From the NCBI RefSeq assembly GCF_000298295.1, contig NZ_AMGM01000014.1, forward strand, positions 1-64,000: 64,000 nt of DNA, read 5' to 3'. A program made the position numbers and the translations under genes. Positions within the stretch are counted from its first letter, which is position 1; every line of letters begins with the position of its first letter. Origin of the DNA: Cecembia lonarensis LW9. GTDB taxonomy: Bacteria > Bacteroidota > Bacteroidia > Cytophagales > Cyclobacteriaceae. Under the pieces are notes generated by a model. The model saw only the letters and a list, made by a program, of their open reading frames with translations. It was not told the DNA's origin and made no database searches. Positions 54,568 through 63,310 of this stretch are shown here, in pieces.

Positions 54568-54659
54568 CATTGAGGTTGTTCTAATTTTGGGGAAAGCGAG
54601 AAAATGACGGGAGGATTTTATATGGGTACCTTGATTATTTTGGAGTCGGTGCTGATTTA
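54568..54659 (+). pseudogene. Diverged duplicate of the 3-prime end of the EamA gene
   Basis: Aligns with 53507-53600 inside the EamA gene. Best part: GGGAGGATTTTATATGGGTA against GGAGGATTTTATTTGGGTA. A one-base deletion breaks the original frame. In the restored frame it reads MTGGFYMGTLIILESVLI followed by a stop, against MTGGFYLGTLIILVSVLI in the intact gene. It is dead coding sequence. Confidence 0.8.
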
Positions 54660-54684
54660 AAAGTTTAAATACCTTTAATAAAAT

Positions 54685-55359
54685 TCAAACAACCAACTTA
54701 TATCCAATACCTCTGATGTTAACAATTTTTATTAAAGGATCATCTTTAAGATATTTTCGGATTTTGGTGATAAATACATCCATGCTTCTTGCGGAGAAAA
54801 AATCATCAGTCCCCCAGACAAGATTTAAAATGTAAGACCTGTCCAAAACTTGATTCCGCTTTTTGATCAATTCGTTTAAAAGTAATGATTCCTTATAGGT
54901 TAGAGTGGTTTCTTTCCCATGTAGGTCCAAAATCTGGTGTTCAAAATTGAATTTATATTTTCCAATTGATACCCACTGTTGTTCAAAATTGATTTTCGAA
55001 ATTCGTAAATGGGAATTTATCCTAACTATGAGTTCTTCCATGCTGAAAGGCTTCTTTATAAAATCATTGGCCCCGTTTTCAAATCCATCTATAACATCTT
55101 GGGTTCTGTTTTTTGCTGTTAGAAAAATTATTGGAACATTTCGGTCCAACATTCTGATCTCTCTTGAAACCTCAAATCCATCTTTATGGGGCATCATAAT
55201 GTCCAAAACGACAATATCAGGTGAGAACGACTTGAAAACCTCGATTGCTTTTTTGCCACATGCAACATGTTCTACTAAAAAACCTCTACTATCAAGACTT
55301 TCTTTGATGATTTCTCCCAAAGAAATCTCGTCTTCTGCCAGTAAAATCTTTCCTTTCAT
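54685..55359 (-). CDS. OmpR-family response regulator
   Basis: 224 residues. The receiver domain (1-120) has acidic LAEDE, phospho-acceptor D53 in VVLDIMMP, and the conserved Lys in FIKKPFS. The winged-helix DNA-binding domain (about 130-224) includes SARSMDVFITKIRKYL. It overlaps the histidine kinase gene by 4 bases (ATGA). Target genes are probably the divergent GLPGLI and receptor genes; that is inference. Confidence 0.93.
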   Translation of the reverse strand: MKGKILLAEDEISLGEIIKESLDSRGFLVEHVACGKKAIEVFKSFSPDIVVLDIMMPHKDGFEVSREIRMLDRNVPIIFLTAKNRTQDVIDGFENGANDFIKKPFSMEELIVRINSHLRISKINFEQQWVSIGKYKFNFEHQILDLHGKETTLTYKESLLLNELIKKRNQVLDRSYILNLVWGTDDFFSARSMDVFITKIRKYLKDDPLIKIVNIRGIGYKLVV

Positions 55360-56705
55360 GATACTTTCGGTATTTTAATTATAAAATTAGTCCATCCGTT
55401 TTTCAAGTTCAACTCAATTGAACCATTATGTGCCTCAATGACTTTTTTGGCAAAGAACAGTCCTATCCCATGACCCTTTATGAGATGTAGATTTTCCCCT
55501 GGAATTCTGTAGAACTGTTCGAAGATTTTAGGAATTTGTTCCTTGGCAATGCCAGGACCATTATCAGAAATGGACAAGGATACTTCATTTTGGTCTGTTT
55601 CAAGTCTAATGATTATTTTTTGCCCACCGTATTTTAAGGCATTATCCAATACATTCACAAGTGATCTTTTCAAATGGAATTGATCTGCCTGAATGTTAAC
55701 AGAAGAAATATTGCTAAAAAATTCAATTCGGTTAGAATGATGATCAAATGGAGATTCTTTTAAAATGCCTTCAACCAGTTTCACCAAATCGACTTTAATT
55801 TTCTCCAAAACATTACTTTCAGATTCAAAACTTGCAGCCTCCAATAATCGGTTAATCATATCTGATACCTGATCGAGATAGTTGCCGGCAGTTGCGAGGT
55901 ATTTTTTATTTTTTTCTATGTTGTTTTCAGGGTTGAAGTTCTGAGCGGCCTCGATTGCAACTTTTGCAGCTGAAATGGGTGTTTTAAATTCATGGCTTAA
56001 ATTATTAACAAAATCATTTTTCAAAGTTACCAAATCTCTTTGCCTTTTTGCTGTACTATACAACTTCCAAAGTGCAAAAATAAATAGGAGCAGAAATACC
56101 ATTGACAGCAATATCTCTATTCCTCCTTGAACGAATATGTAAGAAAAATCTGGGTGATAAGTTAATTCAATCCTATGGTTTAAGGGTATTTCTCTTGTAT
56201 CCGATGTAATGTTGTATCCTTGGGCTGAAATGTTCCCTGTTGCTATTTTGTTTAATTCTATGCCCCTTAAGGAATGACTGATACTGTAAACTCCTTTTAA
56301 GCCATAATAGTCCATTTCATTTTCAAGAAAACCTTTGAGCAGCAGCATATTTACGGTGTCATTGGAGACCTTGACTACAGCCAGATTGTTTTGAGTAAAA
56401 TCCTCTTTCTCTAATTCATTCCCCTGACGTTGTACTTTTGAATTGCTTGGTTCCTTTGGAATAGGTATACCCTCGTCAATTTCATTTAGCTTTTCAAAAA
56501 AATCAGTTCTAATGGATATAGTCCGGGTTCCATATTCTAGATAATAATGCTCGACAGCTCTATCCAATGCTGTTTTGATGTCCCTATGAAATTTTTGCTG
56601 TAGAGACGTATAGGTGTCCCAAATTCGGAATAGCTGTAAGGCCAGTGCCAATGAGGCAACAAGCCATACCATGACCCACATTTTTTTAAAATTCACCTGT
56701 TGCAT
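55356..56705 (-). CDS. Sensor histidine kinase
   Basis: 449 residues. Membrane helices at about 10-28 and 197-215 flank a periplasmic sensor domain of about 168 residues without a recognised fold. The phospho-acceptor His is H238 in NNLSHEFKTP. ATPase motifs NALKYG, DNGPGI and GHGIGLFFAKK are present. It pairs with the response regulator. It is divergent from the GLPGLI gene, 151 bases apart. Confidence 0.93.
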   Translation of the reverse strand: MQQVNFKKMWVMVWLVASLALALQLFRIWDTYTSLQQKFHRDIKTALDRAVEHYYLEYGTRTISIRTDFFEKLNEIDEGIPIPKEPSNSKVQRQGNELEKEDFTQNNLAVVKVSNDTVNMLLLKGFLENEMDYYGLKGVYSISHSLRGIELNKIATGNISAQGYNITSDTREIPLNHRIELTYHPDFSYIFVQGGIEILLSMVFLLLFIFALWKLYSTAKRQRDLVTLKNDFVNNLSHEFKTPISAAKVAIEAAQNFNPENNIEKNKKYLATAGNYLDQVSDMINRLLEAASFESESNVLEKIKVDLVKLVEGILKESPFDHHSNRIEFFSNISSVNIQADQFHLKRSLVNVLDNALKYGGQKIIIRLETDQNEVSLSISDNGPGIAKEQIPKIFEQFYRIPGENLHLIKGHGIGLFFAKKVIEAHNGSIELNLKNGWTNFIIKIPKVS

Positions 56706-56856
56706 AATATGCTAATATAAATTCAAAAAATCTATTAACGGAAGATTTAACACTGGTTAACACTGCATAACGCTTAGTCAGGAATAATTAAATGATTTTT
56801 GGTGAAACAAATATGAACACCTATCTAATTCATTTTGAAAACCAAAACCAAGAATC

Positions 56857-57675
56857 ATGAAAACTTACATATTATTACTAATCTTCACGATTGTGATAGG
56901 TCTTTTCCCATCACAAATACTAGCTCAGGAAGGTAAAATTACTTATCGTGCCTATTCAGGAAAATTGGCTATCGCATCCCCTCCAAATGAAAACGGTTAT
57001 CCAAATGAATATGAAATCGAAAAGGCGACCTTATATTTCTCGGCCTCAAAGTCCCTTTATATTCAGGATCAAAATAAGGTAGTTGTCCAATTCATTTCCT
57101 CTCCTAATGGAACTGAACGGATAGAGGTTCCAAGAAACAATCTTGACCCTTATGGTACAGTTTTTTTTCTGGATTTTTTGACACAGGAACAATATGCCAG
57201 AGAGTCATTCTGGAATAAAAGTACGTTCGCAAACATTAAAGAGGAGATTTTACCGATCGAGTGGAAAATCACTGACGAGAAGAAAATAATTGGGAAATAT
57301 GCTAGCATTAAGGCCACAGCAACAATATTAGGCAGGGACTGGGAAGCTTGGTTTACCCCTGAAATCCAAGTGCCATTTGGACCTTGGAGATTAAATGGAC
57401 TACCAGGACTTATCCTTGAAGCCCATGATTCAACATTGGATTTTATGTACCATTTGTCTAGCGTGGATATTCCCCATGCATTTACCCCTCATATTGATAC
57501 AAATATTGTCTTTTCGGGAAAACTTCTAAGCAGGTCAGAATTTGATAATGAAAACTTAACTAAAAAAGAAAAATATATTTCTTACATGAAATCTGTCGCA
57601 CTTGAAAATGACGGAAAAGTAGAGATTAGATTCTATCCTCAAATCGATTTATCAGCGAAATCTCTTAAAAAGTGA
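56857..57675 (+). CDS. GLPGLI family protein
   Basis: 272 residues with a signal peptide ending ILA (about residue 23). The family signature is in LNGLPGLILEA (about 185-195), preceded by TPEIQVPFGPW. GLPGLI proteins are Bacteroidota periplasmic proteins of unknown function, almost always next to a large outer-membrane receptor-like protein, as here. It is followed by 4 bases and the receptor start. Confidence 0.9.
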   Translation: MKTYILLLIFTIVIGLFPSQILAQEGKITYRAYSGKLAIASPPNENGYPNEYEIEKATLYFSASKSLYIQDQNKVVVQFISSPNGTERIEVPRNNLDPYGTVFFLDFLTQEQYARESFWNKSTFANIKEEILPIEWKITDEKKIIGKYASIKATATILGRDWEAWFTPEIQVPFGPWRLNGLPGLILEAHDSTLDFMYHLSSVDIPHAFTPHIDTNIVFSGKLLSRSEFDNENLTKKEKYISYMKSVALENDGKVEIRFYPQIDLSAKSLKK

Positions 57676-57679
57676 TATT

Positions 57680-60382
57680 GTGGAAATTAAGCCTGTATTT
57701 ATTTTATACTCAGTTTTTTTACTTTTTATTTCCGGCTCCTCCCTGGTATTTGGACAAACAGATAACAGGATAACAGGAATTGTCCTTGATGAGAAATCCA
57801 AGCCGGTACCTTTTGCTTCGGTTATGTTTCTCAATCCACAGGACTCCACAATTATAAATTTTACCCAGACAAACTTCCAGGGGGAATTCCTTTTTATAAG
57901 TGAATTCCCTTTACAACTATTTCTAAAAGTTTCCAGACTTGGTTATCAGGATGCTTTTTTTAAAACTGATGACCGAGGTTTTCTGACACTTACAATCCAG
58001 TCCAAAGAAATAGAACTCAATCAATTTACTGTAGAATACCAGGAGCCCATAAGAATAAAAAGTGACACTACGACTTACGATGTAGCAGCTTTCAGTGATG
58101 GCTTCGAAAGAAATCTGGAAGAGCTCCTGAAAAAAATTCCCGGAATGACCGTCAGTGATAATGGGACTATTTTCTTTAATGGTAAGGCTATAGATAAAAT
58201 CCTGGTGGAGGGAGATGATTTTTTTTCGAAAAATTATAAGGTTTTATCCAGAAACATTCCACCGGGATTACTTGAAAGTATAGAAGCCATCGAAAATTTC
58301 AATGATCGAAAACTATTGAGAGGAATCGAAAACTCAGATAAAACTGTTTTGAATCTAAAATTTCAAAAAGGATTAAAAGCCTCACTTTTTGGCAATGGAT
58401 CAATAGGGGGAGGTCTGCCTCAGAATTATGAAGGAAATGCTGTTCTCTTTTCTTTATTGGATAAAATAAAAGTAGGATACATTGGTGATATTAATAATTC
58501 CGGAATGGAAAGTTTAGCGGAATCAGAGGATTTTCTTTCATGGGAATCAACAGAATCCTTATTGATAAAACCTTACTTTTTAACCGCCGAGCTGCCCTTA
58601 AATGCGTTTACCCCTTTCATCCCAAACCTTCCAAAAAGAAGATACAATATCAATAACGACTTATTACAGGCTTTACAGTTCAATGGCTCAAATAGTAAGA
58701 ATTATAAATCTAACACCTATGCGCTTTTTCAGCAGAACCGGATCAGAAATACCTTAGAGAACTTTAATAGTTTTTTTCTTGATAACAGCACCTTTGATAT
58801 CAGGGAGACAGGAAATGGAAATTCAGGAATCCGGAATTTACAGCTTAGATCTGTGCACGACATAGAACTGGACAGCTTGTCCCAAATAACATTTACTTTG
58901 AGAGTAAATAATAGTTTAGAATCTTCTGTGTTAAACAGTAGTTTGGAAACAGAGGATAGACAGGCCAGTGTTTTTCAAAATCTGAACTCAATGGGCCAGA
59001 CGGGGTATTTTAGAGGTGAATATCTGAAAAAGTTAAATTACCGTACTGTCCTACATTCAGATTTTTTTATTTCACGAAATATTTCTGACCAAAATCTTGA
59101 TATCTTAAGAGGAGCATTTGAAGAAAATCTTCCTGAACAATTAGAATATGAACTGATTCAGTCTTTTAATACGTCTTCTTTTTCAGCTGGTAGCAGTTGG
59201 AAGTTTGCCGGGCGAGTCGGAAAACACCAGTACGGCTTTCTTTTTCATTATGGATATTTAACTTTCGATCTCAATTCTGACCTTACCCAACAGCAGGCTC
59301 CTGATCCATCTGAAATGGAAAAAGCTGGTTTTTTGAATCAAATCAACTTTGAAAACCATACACTAATCTTCTCCTTTTCGGATCGGATTTTTTTGGCAAA
59401 AAATACTTTTCTTAAGTTACTTGGTGAAAAACAGTGGTTCCAAAATAATATTGGACAAGCTGGGAGTGATAATCAGACCAAATCGGATTGGCTGCTGAAC
59501 TATAAGATAGGATTAAACCATACTATCAGTTCAAGACATAAGTTCTTTTTAGAGCATTACAGCCATAATCAACTTTCCTCACCTTTACAGGTTTTTAACG
59601 GTAGGGTATTTAATAGTGCAAATTCCAGCGTAAATTTTGCCGGTAGGCTAAACATAATTGAGCAGAGGGGGCTGAACTGGCGTTATGATTTTTTTGACCG
59701 TACGAGTTATTGGAAAATGGCTGTTTCAGGGAGTCATTTTATTCAAAATAATCCGTTTATTATTGATTTTCAAAATGATGGTGACCTCCTTTTCAATATT
59801 ACCGGTTTTGCTTCACCAATATCCAATTCACAAAATAGAGCTGATTTGGAGACAAGCAAAATGGTGTTCCCTGTGAAGTCAAGAGTTGGAATAAGAGGTA
59901 GTTTATCCCAAAATCAGATCAATAGGGCTGTAAATGGGACTTTACTTCCAATTGAACCTGTCAATTCAACAAGCTTTGGATTCTTTTGGGTAAGTGCATT
60001 TGATAGGCCGTTTAATTTCCGATGGGAATCGAAAAGAAGGGATTCCAGGATAATTTCAGAAAACTTAAAATCTGATTTTTCATTTTCTAATTTCCAGCAC
60101 CAAGGATCACTCACATACAACCTAAAGGAAAACCTGAGACTTAAATTAGCTTATGAACTTGTATCATGGGATGAAATAAAAATTGATTTTCTGGATTTTC
60201 ATGCCGATTATACTCCTTGGAAGAATAAAGGGGTCCGTTTTCAGCTCAATGCTACCAATCTGCTAAATAATTCAAAACTCACCTTTCTGAATCTTTCAAA
60301 TACTCTAAAGAATAGTACAACCTATTCTATCCTTCCCAGATTAATTTTGATAAATGTGTCTTTTGATATTGGAAGACGATAG
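57680..60382 (+). CDS. Large outer-membrane receptor-like beta-barrel protein
   Basis: 900 residues. The signal peptide ends near VFG (about residue 26). A carboxypeptidase-like regulatory domain (about 30-115, ITGIVLDEKSKPVPFASVM) is followed by a plug-like region (about 140-220, FNGKAIDKILVEGDDFF) and a long barrel. It is a TonB-receptor relative, but the plug is untypical and no TonB box is obvious. The start is a GTG at 57680. Together with the GLPGLI gene it is divergent from a two-component system, so an envelope-responsive uptake or stress module is likely. Confidence 0.82.
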   Translation: MEIKPVFILYSVFLLFISGSSLVFGQTDNRITGIVLDEKSKPVPFASVMFLNPQDSTIINFTQTNFQGEFLFISEFPLQLFLKVSRLGYQDAFFKTDDRGFLTLTIQSKEIELNQFTVEYQEPIRIKSDTTTYDVAAFSDGFERNLEELLKKIPGMTVSDNGTIFFNGKAIDKILVEGDDFFSKNYKVLSRNIPPGLLESIEAIENFNDRKLLRGIENSDKTVLNLKFQKGLKASLFGNGSIGGGLPQNYEGNAVLFSLLDKIKVGYIGDINNSGMESLAESEDFLSWESTESLLIKPYFLTAELPLNAFTPFIPNLPKRRYNINNDLLQALQFNGSNSKNYKSNTYALFQQNRIRNTLENFNSFFLDNSTFDIRETGNGNSGIRNLQLRSVHDIELDSLSQITFTLRVNNSLESSVLNSSLETEDRQASVFQNLNSMGQTGYFRGEYLKKLNYRTVLHSDFFISRNISDQNLDILRGAFEENLPEQLEYELIQSFNTSSFSAGSSWKFAGRVGKHQYGFLFHYGYLTFDLNSDLTQQQAPDPSEMEKAGFLNQINFENHTLIFSFSDRIFLAKNTFLKLLGEKQWFQNNIGQAGSDNQTKSDWLLNYKIGLNHTISSRHKFFLEHYSHNQLSSPLQVFNGRVFNSANSSVNFAGRLNIIEQRGLNWRYDFFDRTSYWKMAVSGSHFIQNNPFIIDFQNDGDLLFNITGFASPISNSQNRADLETSKMVFPVKSRVGIRGSLSQNQINRAVNGTLLPIEPVNSTSFGFFWVSAFDRPFNFRWESKRRDSRIISENLKSDFSFSNFQHQGSLTYNLKENLRLKLAYELVSWDEIKIDFLDFHADYTPWKNKGVRFQLNATNLLNNSKLTFLNLSNTLKNSTTYSILPRLILINVSFDIGRR

Positions 60383-60769
60383 TGGTAATAGAGTCCTTGA
60401 CCGAGACATGAAAAACACAATTTTTTTATCTGTAAAAGTGTTATTCATACAGTTAGTCCTTCTCCCGAGCTTGTCAGACCTCGGTTAATAACTTAAGTTC
60501 AAGCAGCAATAAATTTCTAAAAAAAAAATAACTTAATGTTCAAAAAATTCCTTAAAAGATTTTAAAGTTGAATTATGTAGAATTTTCAGAGTGAACCTTT
60601 GCTCTTTTTTTGAAATTATAGACTTAAATGCAGCTTGATAAATTTAACTTTATGGGAATATAATCCTTTAAAGTTATAACATTACAGGAATATAATCCTC
60701 CAAAGTTATGACTTTACGGGAATAGATCTTAAATTTGTGTTTGATTTAGATTTTAAAAAAATTGATAGA
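60383..60769. other. 387-base intergenic stretch upstream of the ATPase
   Basis: Contains a possible hairpin CCGAG to CTCGG (60463-60484) after the receptor gene, AT-rich sequence, and then the 32-bp tandem repeat at 60640-60730. No other gene is seen. Confidence 0.6.
60640..60730 (+). repeat. 32-bp tandem repeat, about 2.8 copies
   Basis: Two full units start at 60655 and 60687 and a partial one at 60719; half of a further unit precedes at 60640. The core GGAATATAATCC is nearly palindromic and units 1 and 2 agree in 27 of 32 bases. It lies directly upstream of the ATPase start, so it may be an operator or part of the mobile context of that gene. Confidence 0.85.
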
Positions 60770-61906
60770 ATGAAGTTTGAACGGTCCATTCAAGAGTCAA
60801 TACAACAAAAGTTTTTTTCAGGAAAAGCGATTGTATTGTTGGGGCCTAGACAGGTTGGGAAAACTACCTTAATTGAAACCATCCTGAGAGGTAGGGAGGA
60901 AAAGTTTTTATACTTGGATGGTGATGATTCTACCGTAAGGGAAATTCTCGAGCAAGCTAATACGGAGACTTTGCGAGCCATCATTGCGGACAATAAAATA
61001 GTTTATATTGATGAAGCTCAACGTATCAGCGCAATTGGGTTGCAGTCAAAGATCATCGTGGATCAGTTCAAGCATATTCAATTAGTCCTGAGCGGATCTT
61101 CAGCGTTTGAACTCAATGATAAAATCCAAGAACCCCTTACGGGAGGAAAGTGGACTTTTCACCTGTGGCCCATCGCTTGGCAGGAATATGAAAAAGAAGT
61201 GGGCTATCTGAAAGCGGAACAAAGTCTGGAAAACAGACTGGTGTATGGGTTTTATCCAGATGTTATTACTGATGCTACTCATGAAGAGGAAGTGCTTTTG
61301 GAATTAACTGAAAGCTATCTATATAAAGATGTGTTGATTTACGGAAACTTAAAAAAGCCCAAATTGATACGAAACATCCTAGAGGCCTTGGCTTACCAAG
61401 TGGGTAATGAAATAAAATATAAGGAACTGGGAGAAACCGTCGGTGCAGATCCAAAAACTGTCGCCTCTTACATTGATGTCTTGGAGAAAGCATTTGTGGT
61501 TTTTAGTCTATCCTCTTACAGTAATAATCTCCGTACTGAAATTAAGACAGCCAAGAAGATATATTTCTATGATAACGGTGTCAGGAATGCTGTGATCAGG
61601 GATTTCACCCCAATGGCGGCAAGACAGGATGCAGGGGCTTTGTGGGAAAATTTTTTGATCAGTGAGCGCTTAAAAGCTAATTCGTACACTAGGAGCTTGG
61701 CGAGAACCTATTTTTGGAGAACCAAGCAGCGACAAGAGATTGATTATGTGGAGGAACTTACAGGAAAATTTCATGCCTATGAATTTAAATGGAATCCTAA
61801 GCGAAAAGTTAACTTCCCAAAGACCTTCACAGAAGCTTATAAAAGTCAAAACACCTTGGTTAATAGAGGGAATTTTAGGGGTTTTATAAAAGTTGGTGTT
61901 TTTTAG
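60770..61906 (+). CDS. AAA family ATPase with DUF4143 domain
   Basis: 378 residues. Walker A GPRQVGKTT at 25-33 and Walker B KIVYIDEAQRI near 79 belong to the AAA_14 domain; the C-terminal DUF4143 part follows with YFYDNGVRNAVI and a nuclease-like EIDYVEELTGKFHAYEFKW. Such proteins are widespread accessory ATPases with no proven role. ATG 60770 is preferred over an in-frame GTG at 60737. It sits between tandem repeats and toxin-antitoxin debris. Confidence 0.85.
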   Translation: MKFERSIQESIQQKFFSGKAIVLLGPRQVGKTTLIETILRGREEKFLYLDGDDSTVREILEQANTETLRAIIADNKIVYIDEAQRISAIGLQSKIIVDQFKHIQLVLSGSSAFELNDKIQEPLTGGKWTFHLWPIAWQEYEKEVGYLKAEQSLENRLVYGFYPDVITDATHEEEVLLELTESYLYKDVLIYGNLKKPKLIRNILEALAYQVGNEIKYKELGETVGADPKTVASYIDVLEKAFVVFSLSSYSNNLRTEIKTAKKIYFYDNGVRNAVIRDFTPMAARQDAGALWENFLISERLKANSYTRSLARTYFWRTKQRQEIDYVEELTGKFHAYEFKWNPKRKVNFPKTFTEAYKSQNTLVNRGNFRGFIKVGVF

Positions 61907-61917
61907 CGTCTTTAATG

Positions 61918-62139
61918 CTATTCTTTTAGTCTATTTTTATATTCAGCTGAAAGTTTTTCATCACCATCAGCAACTCCAAATAAGTCCCTACCAAGCTCAA
62001 AAGAGCTAAGTGCAGGATCTAAACTCTCCAAATGTTTTGTTAGAGCATCCTTGACTATTTTGGATTTTGACACGCCCTCTCTTTTGCTTACGAGGTCTAG
62101 TTTGTCTTCTAGTTCTTTATCAATTCTAACGTTTAACAT
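61918..62139 (-). CDS. Orphan ribbon-helix-helix antitoxin-like protein
   Basis: 73 residues. The N-terminal MLNVRIDKELEDKLDLVSKREGVSKSKIVKDALTKHLE region is a MetJ/Arc-type RHH fold, and FELGRDLFGVADGDEKLSAEYKNRL resembles antitoxins paired with PIN-domain toxins. No toxin gene follows: only 11 bases lie between its stop and the stop of the convergent ATPase gene. It is thus an orphan or the remnant of a lost module. A TAACGTTTAA site overlaps its start. Confidence 0.7.
   Translation of the reverse strand: MLNVRIDKELEDKLDLVSKREGVSKSKIVKDALTKHLESLDPALSSFELGRDLFGVADGDEKLSAEYKNRLKE
62127..62136. repeat. TAACGTTTAA repeat, copy at the RHH start codon
   Basis: Decamer with palindromic core AACGTT, overlapping the start region of the orphan RHH gene. 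An identical decamer is at 62194-62203, 67 bases away. RHH proteins bind such short motifs, so autoregulation is possible. Confidence 0.5.
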
Positions 62140-62192
62140 TCCTTACCAATTTACGTAGTACAGTAACTTAAATTTTTCAAAAAATACGCTTT

Positions 62193-62234
62193 TTAACGTT
62201 TAATGAAATCAATCCAAATCTCACCTTGCCTCAT
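62193..62234 (-). pseudogene. Truncated MazF/PemK-like toxin start
   Basis: ATG at 62234 opens MRQGEIWIDFIKR and then stops at 62193. The opening MRQGEIW is the canonical N-terminus of MazF/PemK endoribonuclease toxins. It begins 14 bases before the end of the RHH antitoxin gene, the overlap expected of such an operon. The remaining ~100 residues are absent. The break falls within the TAACGTTTAA repeat. Confidence 0.6.
62194..62203. repeat. TAACGTTTAA repeat, copy at the toxin break
   Basis: Second identical decamer; it overlaps the last codons of the truncated toxin (ATT AAA CGT TAA on the minus strand). Confidence 0.5.
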
Positions 62235-62463
62235 CTTCCAGCTGTTTGAAGTAGGCATGCATGCCTTCTTCTGCCAAAGTCAGGATATCCTCATCATCGG
62301 CTGCGGTTTTGTAAGATTTTACATAAGCGGCTCTTTTCAGATGGTCCAGATAGAGACTGAGTGCCTTCTCTATCAGTTTATTTTTGGGCATAGCCATGGT
62401 ATTGGCATACTCAGCAAGCCTTTGCACGAGGTCATCGGGGAGTGAAGTGGTAATAGTGGTCAT
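62221..62463 (-). CDS. RHH antitoxin of a MazF/PemK-type module
   Basis: 80 residues from ATG 62463. MTTITTSLPDDLVQRLAEYANTM is an RHH-type DNA-binding start and the C-terminal part ends with EEGMHAYFKQLEDEAR, as in antitoxins paired with MazF/PemK toxins. A longer frame runs upstream into ispE territory and is not used. The toxin gene next to it is truncated, so the antitoxin now probably serves as a lone regulator or is decaying. Confidence 0.78.
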   Translation of the reverse strand: MTTITTSLPDDLVQRLAEYANTMAMPKNKLIEKALSLYLDHLKRAAYVKSYKTAADDEDILTLAEEGMHAYFKQLEDEAR

Positions 62464-62503
62464 ATTTACTGTATTTTTTGTAAATAAAAAACATACATAT
62501 AAA

Positions 62504-63310
62504 TCATACAACACTCTCAAAAACAATATATTCTGAAGGCCACTTGATGGATTCTGGCTTGGTTGAAAATAATCCAAACACAGTCGAACCTGAACCTGAC
62601 ATGGCAGCATAGTAGGCGCCCATGTCATACAATTCAGCCTTTATTTTGGCTATTTCTGGATATTGAGGAAAAATACTCGCCTCGAAATCATTGACAAGCA
62701 TTTCTTTCCAGGAGCTTTTGTCACTTAGTATTTCTTTAAGTTGAAATTTTGGTGTTTGGGGCTTTACCCCAGCGTAAGCTTCCTTGGTGCCGACATGGAT
62801 GGGAGGTTTGATCAATACCAAATGGTCACCCTCAATATCTACATCGACTGGCTCTAAAATCTCTCCTCTTCCTGTTGCAATTTTTGGGGTGTTTTGGATG
62901 AAAAATGGGCAGTCACTACCCAATTGGGCGGCATAGTCCTCTAAGATCCAATCTTCTAAGTAGAGTTCAAACAAGCTGTTCATTAATGTCAAGGCAAAAG
63001 CAGCATCTGCTGAACCTCCTCCCAAACCGGCACCCATGGGTATATTTTTATGCAGGTGAATATGTACAGGTGGTAGGTCGTTAAAATCCTTTTGAAGCAA
63101 TTTGACAGCCTTCAAAATCAGGTTATCCTTCTCTTCTCCAGGTATTTCCAAACCGGAGGTTTCGAAAACTGCTTTTTTGCTCACTATCATTTCCAAAGCG
63201 TCCTTCAGAGGAATAGGAACCATGCATGTTTCTATTTCATGATAGCCGTCTTTTCTTTTCGAAGTGATGTGTAGGCCTAAATTGATTTTGGCATTGGGAA
63301 AACAGATCAT
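62504..63310 (-). CDS. ispE: 4-diphosphocytidyl-2-C-methyl-D-erythritol kinase (IspE)
   Basis: 268 residues from ATG 63310. The GHMP kinase motif is PMGAGLGGGSADAAFAL (about 91-107), and the N-terminus FPNAKINLGLHIT and C-terminus MSGSGSTVFGLF are family hallmarks. It phosphorylates CDP-methylerythritol in the MEP isoprenoid pathway. A TTG-initiated 24-codon extension is unlikely. It diverges from ilvD, 527 bases apart. Confidence 0.94.
   Translation of the reverse strand: MICFPNAKINLGLHITSKRKDGYHEIETCMVPIPLKDALEMIVSKKAVFETSGLEIPGEEKDNLILKAVKLLQKDFNDLPPVHIHLHKNIPMGAGLGGGSADAAFALTLMNSLFELYLEDWILEDYAAQLGSDCPFFIQNTPKIATGRGEILEPVDVDIEGDHLVLIKPPIHVGTKEAYAGVKPQTPKFQLKEILSDKSSWKEMLVNDFEASIFPQYPEIAKIKAELYDMGAYYAAMSGSGSTVFGLFSTKPESIKWPSEYIVFESVV

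Noticed and set aside
60463-60484. Hairpin CCGAG to CTCGG as terminator of the receptor gene
   Set aside because: Only 5 bp with a 12-base loop and no T-run, so not listed as a terminator.
60640-60730. Possible CRISPR array
   Set aside because: Units are contiguous tandem copies without unique spacers, and no cas genes are near.
62464-62628. N-terminal extension of the RHH antitoxin
   Set aside because: Runs antisense-free but inside the ispE 3-prime end in another frame; the RHH fold starts at ATG 62463.
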